Assembly: GCA_947483645.1 (NCBI GenBank)
Contig: CANKLS010000022.1
Coordinates: 1-20,975, forward strand
Reading direction: 5' to 3'
Source of the DNA: Bradymonadales bacterium
GTDB taxonomy: Bacteria > Myxococcota > Bradymonadia > REDH01
Length of the DNA: 20,975 nucleotides
Below the pieces are notes generated by a model, which saw only the letters and a program-made list of their open reading frames with translations, was not told the DNA's origin and did not search any database. A program made the translations under genes and the position numbers. This document shows, in pieces, positions 9,791 through 17,123 of this stretch (position 1 is the stretch's first letter; every line of letters starts with the position of its first letter).

Positions 9791-9820
9791 CCAATAGCCT
9801 ACATGCGTCGCAACTGTCAT
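9791..9820 (-). promoter_or_regulatory. Possible promoter of the flippase gene
   Basis: On the minus strand ATGACA (9815-9820) is followed by an 18-base spacer and TATTGG (9791-9796), about 21 bases upstream of the flippase ATG. The -35 matches five of six consensus bases and the -10 three. Visual match only. Confidence 0.27.
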
Positions 9821-9850
9821 GCCCTATCCTGCCGCCCAGTTTCGCCCTGC

Positions 9851-9879
9851 TTGACCGCCCACGGTACCCGACCTACCAC
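9851..9879 (+). promoter_or_regulatory. Possible promoter of the Rrf2-family gene
   Basis: TTGACC (9851-9856), a 17-base spacer and TACCAC (9874-9879) lie upstream of GGAG (9897-9900) and the TTG start at 9908, leaving room for a leader of about 20 bases. Rrf2 regulators often autoregulate by binding over their own promoter, so an operator here is plausible, but no clear dyad was seen. Confidence 0.32.
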
Positions 9880-9907
9880 GAGTCACCTGTCCGGTTGGAG
9901 CCGAGCC

Positions 9908-10378
9908 TTGCTGCAGATATCTCGACGCGTAGAGTATGCCTTGCGGGCCGCGCTGCATCTTGCGGCGCAGGAGCCTGGAGTCTCGTTGAGTTTTCGAGAG
10001 ATTGGCGAGCAGCAGGGGATTCCCAAAGATTTTCTCGCGAAGATTCTGCGCACCCTCGTCGATGCAGGGATCATTGAGAGTTCACGCGGAAGTTCAGGCG
10101 GCTTCTGGCTTGCGCGTGAGCCGGGCTCGGTCACCTTTCTGGAGGTCATCGAGGCCGTCGACGGCCGTGTGGCACTCAACCAGTGCTCCGAGCACGGCGA
10201 AGGGTGCTCCAAGTCGCCAGCCTGCGAGATGCGCGATGTCTGGCAGGCCGCCGAACGGGCCATGCTGGAGGTCTTTCGAAACCACACGCTGGCGAGCGGA
10301 AGCAGCCGCATCGACCTCTTCGCCCTCGCCGCTCGCCCTCGCCGCTCAGAGGGCGGCGCAGACGCCGGAACTCAGTAG
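9908..10378 (+). CDS. Rrf2-family transcriptional regulator with a three-cysteine cluster
   Basis: A predicted cytoplasmic DNA-binding regulator of the IscR/NsrR/RsrR type. I start it at TTG 9908 (156 residues, first residues M-LQISRRVEYALRAALHLA) because Rrf2 proteins start just there and GGAG lies 7 bases upstream; the frame is open much further 5' but that is flippase antisense. Seen: a winged helix at about residues 8-60 (SFREIGEQQGIPKDFLAKIL, then SSRGSSGGF) and cysteines C93, C100 and C106 in the region that binds [2Fe-2S] or [4Fe-4S] in relatives. The C93-x6-C100-x5-C106 spacing differs from the x5/x5 spacing of IscR. No isc, suf or nitric-oxide genes are nearby. The 3' end has a 13-bp tandem duplication and overlaps the convergent LysM gene by 7 bases. 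Confidence 0.9.
   Translation: MLQISRRVEYALRAALHLAAQEPGVSLSFREIGEQQGIPKDFLAKILRTLVDAGIIESSRGSSGGFWLAREPGSVTFLEVIEAVDGRVALNQCSEHGEGCSKSPACEMRDVWQAAERAMLEVFRNHTLASGSSRIDLFALAARPRRSEGGADAGTQ
10322..10347 (+). repeat. Perfect 13-bp tandem duplication in the Rrf2 3' end
   Basis: GCCCTCGCCGCTC occurs twice back to back (10322-10334 and 10335-10347). Thirteen is not a multiple of three, so gain or loss of one copy shifts the frame of the last residues. The present frame ends at 10378; a single copy would read on to about 10439, antisense to the LysM gene. Confidence 0.9.
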
Positions 10379-11439
10379 CCGTTGCGGAAGGTCACCCGCA
10401 TGCCGGCACCAATCTCATGGGCGCCTGCGCGGTGGATGACGGCTGTGGCGTAGGTCGCGGTCGCATAGACCACCATGGCCTCGCCGTAGCGCTGCCAGGG
10501 GAGCTCGTCGCGGACGCTCTCGTAGTCGATGTTGCCGTCGAGCGAGGCCTGAATCTGCGCGGCCTCGTCCTGGCGATCCCAGATGGCAAGGCGATTGCCC
10601 GGACGGATGCCGTCATCCCATCCAGCGTTGACAAAGATGTAGTCCTGCTCGTGCAGAATGGCTCGGTTGGACGAAGTGCCAATGATCTCGGCTTCGTAGT
10701 CGACCGTGTTGGACTTGGGCTCCACAAGCAGCAGCTGCGGCTGGTTGACGAAGAGGATGTCGCCGCGACGAATGACATTCCAGAGCTGGCTGATCACGCC
10801 CGTGACAAGCGCGGTGTCATCGTGGCGCTGGCGCACGGCGATACGGCCGATGACCTCATATTCGACGGCGATCAGCTCCTCGGTGGCATCATCAACAATG
10901 CGGTTCACGACCCGGTTGATGGCATACTCTTGACCAACCACAATCTGATCGGGGTCGACAAACTCGAGGTAGACCTCATCCTCAGGCTGCAGGAGCTCGC
11001 GACCCGTGCGGGCATACTTGATCTTGCCCAGTTCTTGGAGCTCTGAGCCGGTCCAGAAGCCGGCCATCGGATAGAACTTCCCGACATTCTGTTGGAACTT
11101 TACGGCAGCCTTTTCGGCGGCGACCTCCGCAGCCGACGCTACCACCTCGGGCCGCAGGAAGATGCTGTCGCCCGGGTAGATCCAGTGTGGGTTGGTGACC
11201 TGCGGGTTGTAGGACCAGAGCCGGGGCCAGAGGTAGGCGTCCTCGAGGTAGAGCATCGAGAGGTCAAAGAGCGTATCGCCCTGCAAAACGGTGTGGCTGT
11301 CCGGCAAATCCAAGGGCCCGCCGGGGGCGCGATTGGGATTGACCATCACCTGGTCTGCTGCAGCCGCGCCCGCGAACATGACGAGGGAACCAGCGGCGCC
11401 GGCCACCGATATTTTGATGCTTCGCTTCATGGGGAACAC
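10372..11439 (-). CDS. Secreted LysM-domain protein
   Basis: A predicted periplasmic or outer-envelope protein that binds peptidoglycan through one LysM domain. It has 355 residues from a GTG at 11439, with AGAAGG about 5 bases upstream; an ATG three codons later (11430) is an equally legal start. Seen: a signal peptide (basic KRS, hydrophobic stretch, cleavage near AGAAAA-DQ at about residue 28). A LysM domain lies at about 48-97 (HTVLQGDTLFDLSMLYLED, LWPRLWSYNPQVTNPHWIYP, GDSIFL). The roughly 250-residue C-terminal part is beta-rich, contains repeated short motifs (GDILFVNQP, DYIFVNAGWDDGIRPGN) and has no family I recognise. It lies 16 bases after the CpoB-like gene, so the two are probably co-transcribed, and its 3' end overlaps the Rrf2 gene. 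Confidence 0.87.
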   Translation of the reverse strand: MFPMKRSIKISVAGAAGSLVMFAGAAAADQVMVNPNRAPGGPLDLPDSHTVLQGDTLFDLSMLYLEDAYLWPRLWSYNPQVTNPHWIYPGDSIFLRPEVVASAAEVAAEKAAVKFQQNVGKFYPMAGFWTGSELQELGKIKYARTGRELLQPEDEVYLEFVDPDQIVVGQEYAINRVVNRIVDDATEELIAVEYEVIGRIAVRQRHDDTALVTGVISQLWNVIRRGDILFVNQPQLLLVEPKSNTVDYEAEIIGTSSNRAILHEQDYIFVNAGWDDGIRPGNRLAIWDRQDEAAQIQASLDGNIDYESVRDELPWQRYGEAMVVYATATYATAVIHRAGAHEIGAGMRVTFRNGY

Positions 11440-11455
11440 CGTGACCTTCTAGAAA

Positions 11456-12529
11456 CTACTGTAGCGCCCGCATGCGCTCTGTGGCGCGGCGGGCTGCATC
11501 GGTACTGGGATAGGTTGCGGCAAGCTGCGCGAGGACCTCTTTGGTCCGGTCGAGCTGCTGGAGACGCTCGTAGCTGAGCGCAACCTTGAGCAGAGCGTCG
11601 GGCACCTTGTTGCCATCGGCATATTCGCTGACGACCTTCTGGAAGAGGCCGAGCGCATCGTCGTAGCGCCCTTCGCCGTAGGCACACTCTCCGAGCCAGA
11701 AGAAGGCGTTGTCGAGGTAGTCCTCCGCGGGGCCGGAGGCGACGAACTTCTGGAGTCCGGCCTTGGCATCGGCATACCGACCTTGATTGAAGGCATCGAG
11801 AGATGTGCGATAGATTACGAGCGGCGAGCCGTCGAGGGGGGCTGCAGCAAAGGCCGTTTCAGCGGGAGCGCGGGCGGCAACCGGAGCGGCCTCCTGCGTG
11901 GCTTCCGGCAGACGATCGCCGTTGGTTACGACGGGCGGAAGCGCCTTTCGTTGCCCACCACCACCGCCACCGCCCATCGCAGTGGTCTTGGCAGGGGCTC
12001 GAGCGTCGCGGCTGCCGCTTGTAGCGAGCCACTTCTGATAGAAGCCCTCGTCTACAACGATCTCGGGGCCGCTGGCGTTGTTCGCAGGTTCGATCGCGAC
12101 TTCAGCGACCGGAGGCAGAGGAGCAGCCGGTGCTGCGGCAGCCCTGCGAGCCACGGGGGCCTGAGGGCGGGCAGGGTCGAGCGTCACGACGGGGAGCTGC
12201 GGAAAGAAACCGCCGGAGCTGGCGGTATCGCGGCCGGAGGGCCTTGGATAGCCGGAGCCGGGAAGGTGTATGTCGTGGTTCGGCTGGCCCGTCCGCTGCC
12301 GCTCAAGCGTGAGGCGAGCCGCTTCGACACGATCTTGAAGGAGGAAGACACGCTCTTCGAGCTCTTCGATGCGCACCCGATAACGGCCGTTGGAACGCTC
12401 CAACTCAGCCATCCGATCTTTCATCGTGGAGACATCTTCTGGCGTCACAGCAGCAACGCCGCCACAGGCCGAAAGCCAGGTCAGCGAAAGAGCGCCGAGA
12501 AAGAACGGTTTGAGCGGAGACCGGATCAT
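11456..12529 (-). CDS. YbgF/CpoB-like periplasmic TPR lipoprotein
   Basis: A predicted lipoprotein related to CpoB (YbgF), which works with Tol-Pal and PBP1B in coordinating outer-membrane constriction and wall synthesis. I choose the ATG at 12529 (357 residues); it gives a proper lipoprotein signal, LGALSLTWLSAC, with the lipidated cysteine at C22. The frame runs further upstream, but that would bury the signal. Seen: a coiled coil at about residues 35-72, a long Pro/Ala-rich linker with a run of seven glycines, and three C-terminal TPRs (YRTSLDAFNQGRYADAK; DNAFFWLGECAYGEGRYDDA; KVPDALLKVALSYERLQQLD) that match the YbgF consensus closely. No tol or pal genes are in the window; its partner is the downstream LysM gene. 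The promoter suggests a leaderless mRNA. Confidence 0.9.
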   Translation of the reverse strand: MIRSPLKPFFLGALSLTWLSACGGVAAVTPEDVSTMKDRMAELERSNGRYRVRIEELEERVFLLQDRVEAARLTLERQRTGQPNHDIHLPGSGYPRPSGRDTASSGGFFPQLPVVTLDPARPQAPVARRAAAAPAAPLPPVAEVAIEPANNASGPEIVVDEGFYQKWLATSGSRDARAPAKTTAMGGGGGGGQRKALPPVVTNGDRLPEATQEAAPVAARAPAETAFAAAPLDGSPLVIYRTSLDAFNQGRYADAKAGLQKFVASGPAEDYLDNAFFWLGECAYGEGRYDDALGLFQKVVSEYADGNKVPDALLKVALSYERLQQLDRTKEVLAQLAATYPSTDAARRATERMRALQ

Positions 12530-12536
12530 GAGGTGC

Positions 12537-12564
12537 AATGTAGCCGACCGACCGCACCTGTCAA
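12537..12564 (-). promoter_or_regulatory. Sigma-70-like promoter of the cpoB-like/LysM operon
   Basis: On the minus strand a perfect TTGACA (12559-12564), a 16-base spacer and TACATT (12537-12542, four of six) stand 7 bases before the ATG at 12529. Transcription would then begin at or next to the start codon, which agrees with the lack of a Shine-Dalgarno sequence there. Confidence 0.5.
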
Positions 12565-12629
12565 AGAAGTCACAGCCATCTTGACGATCCTGTGACCGCG
12601 TGCGAGGGCGACCCCAACGAAGGAGCACC

Positions 12630-13331
12630 ATGAGCACGCCTGTCGACCGCGAGAACTTTGCCGCTTGGAACGAAGAGATGGTGCGCCAGTTCAACCCTGA
12701 CGCCTACCATAACCACCCGAGCCCTGTTGTCCGCTTGGTGGAGGCGCTCCGCGTGCGCGCCCTGCTCTCCATGCTCTCTGCTGCCCCGCGTCACAGGGTC
12801 CTCGAGGTGGGTTGCGGCGCCGGTAACATCCTCGCAAAGCTCCGCTCGACCGACCTTCACGGCATCGACATCAGCGACCTCATGGTGGAGTCCGCCAAGG
12901 CTCGGCTCGGCAGCCGCGCCACCATTGTGAAGGGCGACGCCGAACATCTGCCCTACCCCGACCGCCACTTCGACCGCGTCTACTGCTCCGAGGTGCTGGA
13001 GCATGTGCTCGACCCCGAGGCGGTGATGAAGGAGATGCGGCGCGTGGTCGCCGACGATGGCGTGGTTGCGGTCTCGGTGCCGAACGAAGCCTTCATCAAC
13101 GGAGTGAAGCGGGTGCTCTTCAAGACAGGTCCGCTCGGCCGGCTGCTGCTCGGCGCGGGCGAAGGCGGCTATGAGTCGGTGGAGCGCATGGACGATGCCT
13201 GGCACCTTCATGCCTTCGATCGCGCAATGCTCGAGCGCATCGCTTCGCCCTACTTCGTCATCGAGGAGGTCGTGGCGATCCCGACGCCTGTGACCCCCAT
13301 CCGGTTCGCAGCGCGGCTCCGGCCCCGCTAG
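12630..13331 (+). CDS. Class I SAM-dependent methyltransferase
   Basis: A predicted soluble methyltransferase of the Methyltransf_11 type. The ATG at 12630 has AAGGAG 4 bases upstream; 233 residues. Seen: motif I VLEVGCGAGN at 57-66, the acidic end of strand 2 in HGIDIS (77-82), GDAEHLPYPDRHFDRVYCSE (102-121) for motifs II/III, and LEHVLDPEAVMKEMRRVVAD. The middle and C-terminal parts (VKRVLFKTGPLGRLL, DDAWHLHAFDRAML) are typical of family members acting on small lipophilic molecules or sugars, but the substrate cannot be read off. It diverges from the cpoB-like gene over 100 bases, and its stop shares a CTAG with the stop of lnt on the other strand. Confidence 0.9.
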   Translation: MSTPVDRENFAAWNEEMVRQFNPDAYHNHPSPVVRLVEALRVRALLSMLSAAPRHRVLEVGCGAGNILAKLRSTDLHGIDISDLMVESAKARLGSRATIVKGDAEHLPYPDRHFDRVYCSEVLEHVLDPEAVMKEMRRVVADDGVVAVSVPNEAFINGVKRVLFKTGPLGRLLLGAGEGGYESVERMDDAWHLHAFDRAMLERIASPYFVIEEVVAIPTPVTPIRFAARLRPR

Positions 13332-15091
13332 CTCCGCGACGCGCGCCGGCGGGCCGCGAACAATAGCCGGGCGAGCAGCACCGCGGAGACCACTGCGGGC
13401 CATTCGCCGGCAAGGACGAAGAGCGTCTTTCGCGCGGTCAACAGGGGCACATCGAGCAAGAGCGTCTCGGCGCCGTCGAGGGAGGTCTGCTCGAGGAGCC
13501 GACCGACGGGATCGACGCGGCCGCTGATGCCCGTGTTGGTGCTGCGGATGAGGGTGGTGCGCAGTTCGATGGCACGGAACCGTGCAAGCGCGAAGTGGAG
13601 GGCCGGCTCACTCGTCTTTCCGAACCAGGCGTCGTTGGTGATGTTGATGAGCAGGTTGGGCTGCTTGGCCGCCAATTCGCGGGTGAAGGCGGGGATGATA
13701 TCTTCGTAACAGATGAGGGCGCCGATGCGTGCCGGCGGCCCGTTTGAGCGGGGCAGCGTGAGAAGGATAGGCTCGGTGCCGGCGGAGAAGTCGCCCATGC
13801 CGGGAAGCTCAAACAGGTCGACGCCCGTGAGATAGTAGAACCAGCGGCCGGCCTCGAAGTTCTCGCTGAAGGGCATGAGGAACTTCTTGTCGGCCAGCCC
13901 CATGACCTCGCCCTCGGCGTTGAGCAGGACCGCAGAGTTGTAGACCATGCGGTTGCCGGCACCGGGCGGCTCGCGGAGCTGCTCCTCCTCGGTAAGCGGC
14001 CGCATGGTGACGACGCCGGTCAGCAGTGGTGTGGAGAAGCCGCGCTGCGGCACCGACCGGTCGGCGAGGCTGGTGCCTGCTGCGAAGTCAGCGTTGGTGT
14101 CGTCGACGAGCGGCGCGTCGCTGCGGGGGAACCAGGTTGTGTCGCGGCCGATGCCGCGGCCGAGCCGCGCATCTTCTCGTGCTCTACCGCGGGTTTCGTA
14201 ACGGCCGGTAGCGGTCAGCGTGCGCGGCGGGCTGAACATGGTCTCGGGCCAAACGATGAGCTCTGCGCCCCGCTGTTCGAGCTGCTGCGAGGCCCGCTGG
14301 TGGATGAGCAGGTTGTTGATGGCGAGCCGCGAGTTGTGCTTCTCTTTGACGCCGATGTTGGCCTCAACAACGCCCACCTTCAGCTGCGGAGCGGCAGCGA
14401 TGTCGGCGTCGATGGCGCTCATACGGAGCCAGCCGCCGAGGTGGAGGAGTGCGAGGATGGCTGCTGCGAAGAGGGCGCGGCGAGCGGCTCCCTCCCGCTT
14501 TGGGCGTGCGATGAGATCGGCGGCCACTGCGTTGGTGGAGGCCAGGACGAAGGTGAGCAGCGAGACGCCGCCGAGCTCCGCGAGCTGGGCGAGCGGCAGG
14601 TTGGGCGCCTGTGCGTGGCCAAGGGCCCAAGGGAAGATCATGGGGTTGAGCGCTTCGGCGAGCGTCATGGCAAGCGGGTAGATGAGCCAGGCCGGACCGG
14701 TATTTCGGAGCCGAAGCCAACGGCCCGCCGCGACGCCAACGCCGATGGAGAGTCCCTGCTGCGCAGCAAGGAGCAGCAGGAGCAGTGCTGCGAGCGGTAG
14801 CGGCATGGCCGCGAAGTCTCGGAGCAGGTTGGTGATCCAGTAGAAGCCGCCGAGGTTGGTGACGATGGCGGTGACCATCGCCCAGCCGAAGGCTGCGCGC
14901 ACACTCCCCTTTTCGGCGATGACGAGCAGGGGTGCGAGGGAGAGAAAGCTGAGGGGCCAGATCCCCGCATTCGGATAGGAGACGAAGGTCGCGACGCCGC
15001 AGAGGGTCGCGATCAGTAGCGTTGCAGGCTGGTCGCGGAGGGCGGCAAAGGCCTCGCGCATCAACCGAAATGGGGCGAGCAGTCGTCTCAC
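13328..15091 (-). CDS. lnt: Apolipoprotein N-acyltransferase
   Basis: Lnt adds the third acyl chain to the N-terminal cysteine of lipoproteins in the inner membrane. It has 587 residues, longer than the usual 500-530. Seen: about six N-terminal TM helices including FPWALGHAQAPNLPLAQLAE, then the nitrilase domain with the catalytic triad E283 (VWPETM), K402 (DKKFLMPFSENF) and C461 (ALICYEDI). DAWFGKTSEPALHFALARFR, RAIELRTTLIRSTNTGISG and a final TM follow. The gap between E283 and K402 is about 50 residues longer than in E. coli Lnt, due to a charged insertion around residues 290-340. The start is GTG, overlapping the lipid-kinase stop as GTGA, with GGGAGA upstream. It is the last gene of a five-gene operon. 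Confidence 0.96.
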   Translation of the reverse strand: MRRLLAPFRLMREAFAALRDQPATLLIATLCGVATFVSYPNAGIWPLSFLSLAPLLVIAEKGSVRAAFGWAMVTAIVTNLGGFYWITNLLRDFAAMPLPLAALLLLLLAAQQGLSIGVGVAAGRWLRLRNTGPAWLIYPLAMTLAEALNPMIFPWALGHAQAPNLPLAQLAELGGVSLLTFVLASTNAVAADLIARPKREGAARRALFAAAILALLHLGGWLRMSAIDADIAAAPQLKVGVVEANIGVKEKHNSRLAINNLLIHQRASQQLEQRGAELIVWPETMFSPPRTLTATGRYETRGRAREDARLGRGIGRDTTWFPRSDAPLVDDTNADFAAGTSLADRSVPQRGFSTPLLTGVVTMRPLTEEEQLREPPGAGNRMVYNSAVLLNAEGEVMGLADKKFLMPFSENFEAGRWFYYLTGVDLFELPGMGDFSAGTEPILLTLPRSNGPPARIGALICYEDIIPAFTRELAAKQPNLLINITNDAWFGKTSEPALHFALARFRAIELRTTLIRSTNTGISGRVDPVGRLLEQTSLDGAETLLLDVPLLTARKTLFVLAGEWPAVVSAVLLARLLFAARRRASRS

Positions 15092-16047
15092 GCGATCTCT
15101 CCCTGCGGGCGGAGCAGGAGGAGCCGGAGCGCTCCGGGTACCACTTCGATTCGGATGGGGATCTGGCCCGGCGCCTCGCCGTCGAGGTCGATGTAGGCGG
15201 GGTTAGGACCCACCGTCTCAGCCTGGATCACGGCGCCACGGAAGGTCTTCACACAGTCCAGCGTGGTGTGTTTGCCGCGGTAGATGGTTCCGATGAGGCG
15301 GAGGACGGCGAGGGGGCCGCCAGCTTCGATAACGGTCACGTCGAGGAGGCCGTCTGCGATCTTGGCTTCGGGAGCGACCATCATGCCGGCTCCAAAGTAG
15401 CGGCCGTTCGCGACGGCGATGTTGGTGACGGTGTAGGTGCCGACCTCGTTGCCATCGACCGTGAGCCGGATGGCCGCAGGTGTGTAGCGGAAGATGGCTT
15501 CGAGCGTGCCCAAGAAGAAGGTGGCCTTGGAGCCGAGCCGCTTCTTGGAGCTGTTGACGATGGAGCAGGCGAGGCCGCCGACGCCAAAGGAGCAGATGTT
15601 GAGGAAGTGGCGGCGCTGCTCGATGCCGCCGTCCCAGAAGATGGCGAGGCCGGCGTCGATGGTCGTGGTTGTTGCGGTTGGCAGGGCCTTGGCGGCCGAG
15701 AGCCAGTCGTCGGAGTCGAGCAGGAGGCGACGAAAGTCTCCGCCTGTTCCCGACGGTAGGATGCCGAGGCGGATGGAGCCGTGCGCTGCGCCGGAGGTGA
15801 GGATGCCGTGAACGACCTCGTTGTGGGTGCCGTCACCGCCGAGCGAGAGGAGGGTGCGGGCGCCAGCGTCGATTGCATCGCGGGCCTGCTGCGCGCCGTC
15901 TCCGCTGCTGCGCGAGACGCGGAAGGTTACGGGGCCTAGGATCTCGCGGAGCGCTCGCTCGCGGTCTGCCCACTCGCGCCCTACTCGGCCCGCAGCTGCA
16001 TGGGGGTTGAAGATGACGCAGGTGGTGGATGCATCCCAACCGTTCAT
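15088..16047 (-). CDS. Diacylglycerol/sphingosine-kinase-family lipid kinase
   Basis: A cytosolic, membrane-associated kinase expected to phosphorylate diacylglycerol or a related lipid alcohol with ATP. It has 319 residues, normal for the DagK/YegS group. Seen: VIFNPHAAAGR at 11-21 (nucleotide-binding start), the signature GGDGTHNEVVHG at 70-81, GTGGDFRR at 100-107, and the C-terminal lobe NIAVANGRYFGAGMMVAPEA followed by KIADGLLDVTVIEAG. Substrate is not decided by sequence. Its place between an AGPS-like oxidoreductase set and lnt points to glycerolipid metabolism, perhaps recycling the diacylglycerol that lipoprotein maturation releases (inference). It is coupled to both neighbours by 4-base overlaps (ATGA upstream, GTGA downstream). 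Confidence 0.93.
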   Translation of the reverse strand: MNGWDASTTCVIFNPHAAAGRVGREWADRERALREILGPVTFRVSRSSGDGAQQARDAIDAGARTLLSLGGDGTHNEVVHGILTSGAAHGSIRLGILPSGTGGDFRRLLLDSDDWLSAAKALPTATTTTIDAGLAIFWDGGIEQRRHFLNICSFGVGGLACSIVNSSKKRLGSKATFFLGTLEAIFRYTPAAIRLTVDGNEVGTYTVTNIAVANGRYFGAGMMVAPEAKIADGLLDVTVIEAGGPLAVLRLIGTIYRGKHTTLDCVKTFRGAVIQAETVGPNPAYIDLDGEAPGQIPIRIEVVPGALRLLLLRPQGEIA

Positions 16048-17123
16048 GGTGACTCCTGTCTGGAGCAGCGAGCGAGAACCCAGTCAATGACGGCGTGCGT
16101 GGCAGCGGCGCCGGAGCGCTGGAGGTGGCTGGCACACCGGCTGTTCGAGGTCGCGCCGGCATTGCAGCCGAGGGTGCGCTTTACGAGCGAGCGCCCTGCC
16201 CGGGCGGCGTCGTCGGGCCAGACGGCGGCATAGATGGCCTCGCCGCCGCAGCATTCAGGCTCGCCGCGGAGGTCGAGGAGGGGCGCTGCGGTGAGTCCTG
16301 CGGCAGCCAGCAGCCGCACCTCATCGTTGGCGAGCGAGATGATGCGCCGTTCGCGGCAGCCGCCGTGGAGCTGGAGGGTGGCCGGCGCCAGCCCCGCACA
16401 TTGTGCCGCGACGCCGTCGGCCCGCTCTGCGAGGAACTGGGTGAGGTGGAGAGCCTTGCTGCCGAGCGCAGCGGCTGCATCGGGACATTCGACGATGAGG
16501 AGCGAACGGTCTGCCGCGAGCGTTGCCAACTCCGTCGCCTGCCGGTCGGCGAGCTCCGAAAAGCCGGCGCGCCGCGCAATCGCTCCGGAGGAGCCGTCTG
16601 TACCCTCGAAGAGCAGTCCGATGGAGGTGCCGGCGAGAGCGTTGAGGAGAAGCATGAGCTGATCGAGCCGCGCCGCGGAGGCGTCGCTCTCGAGCCAGTG
16701 TGCGCCGGCGAGGAGGGCTGTCGCGCCATCGGCGCCATGCCGGGTGCGGAGGTGGTCGGCGCGGGCCTGCTCCTCGTCCGAAAGAAAGCCCTCCAACTCG
16801 AGCTCGATCGCAGCCACCGCCTCGGGGGCGTGGCCGCTCGAGACGGCCTCCGCGCGTGCCGCGATCAGCACCGCACCAACCTCGTTGCCATGCTTGCAGA
16901 AGGCGGTGCAGCGGCCGCAGTCGGTGCAGCGGTAGAGGGCCTCCGCGGTCTCTTGCGAGGCGGGAATTGCCCCCTCGTCGATGGCTGCGACGATGGTCAT
17001 GAGACCCCAGGCGGTGCCCTCTTCGGAGCCGGCACCATGCGCTGCAGGGCAGACATGGTGGCAGAGGCGCGGGCAGAGTGAGCAGCCGCGGATGGTCTGC
17101 TGGTGCGCGGGTGCGATGGTCAC
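16044..17123 (-). CDS. Two-[4Fe-4S] oxidoreductase subunit, GlcF/GlpC-like
   Basis: A predicted electron-transfer subunit passing electrons from a partner flavoprotein to the quinone pool or another acceptor. It has 359 residues with a GTG start overlapping the upstream stop as GTGA. Seen: cluster ligands C14, C17, C21 and C25 (CSLCPRLCHHVCP) and C66, C69, C72 and C76 (CTDCGRCTAFC), then a C-terminal region with ECCGGEAIY like the second CCG domain of GlcF/GlpC/HdrB proteins. The first CCG domain is reduced to LHGGCRERR, so the usual heterodisulfide or quinone site may be altered. The first cluster has one extra residue (C-x2-C-x3-C-x3-C) compared with the common ferredoxin spacing. Middle region weakly conserved. 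Confidence 0.87.
   Translation of the reverse strand: MTIAPAHQQTIRGCSLCPRLCHHVCPAAHGAGSEEGTAWGLMTIVAAIDEGAIPASQETAEALYRCTDCGRCTAFCKHGNEVGAVLIAARAEAVSSGHAPEAVAAIELELEGFLSDEEQARADHLRTRHGADGATALLAGAHWLESDASAARLDQLMLLLNALAGTSIGLLFEGTDGSSGAIARRAGFSELADRQATELATLAADRSLLIVECPDAAAALGSKALHLTQFLAERADGVAAQCAGLAPATLQLHGGCRERRIISLANDEVRLLAAAGLTAAPLLDLRGEPECCGGEAIYAAVWPDDAARAGRSLVKRTLGCNAGATSNSRCASHLQRSGAAATHAVIDWVLARCSRQESP

Noticed and set aside
11940..11985. Low-complexity run of CCACCACCGCC type
   Set aside because: It encodes the polyglycine linker of the CpoB-like lipoprotein; ordinary linker composition, with no repeat-array structure.
12600..12694. Upstream extension of the CpoB-like gene to 12694
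   Set aside because: It would put 55 basic residues before a clean lipoprotein signal peptide and overlap the divergent methyltransferase start and the promoter.
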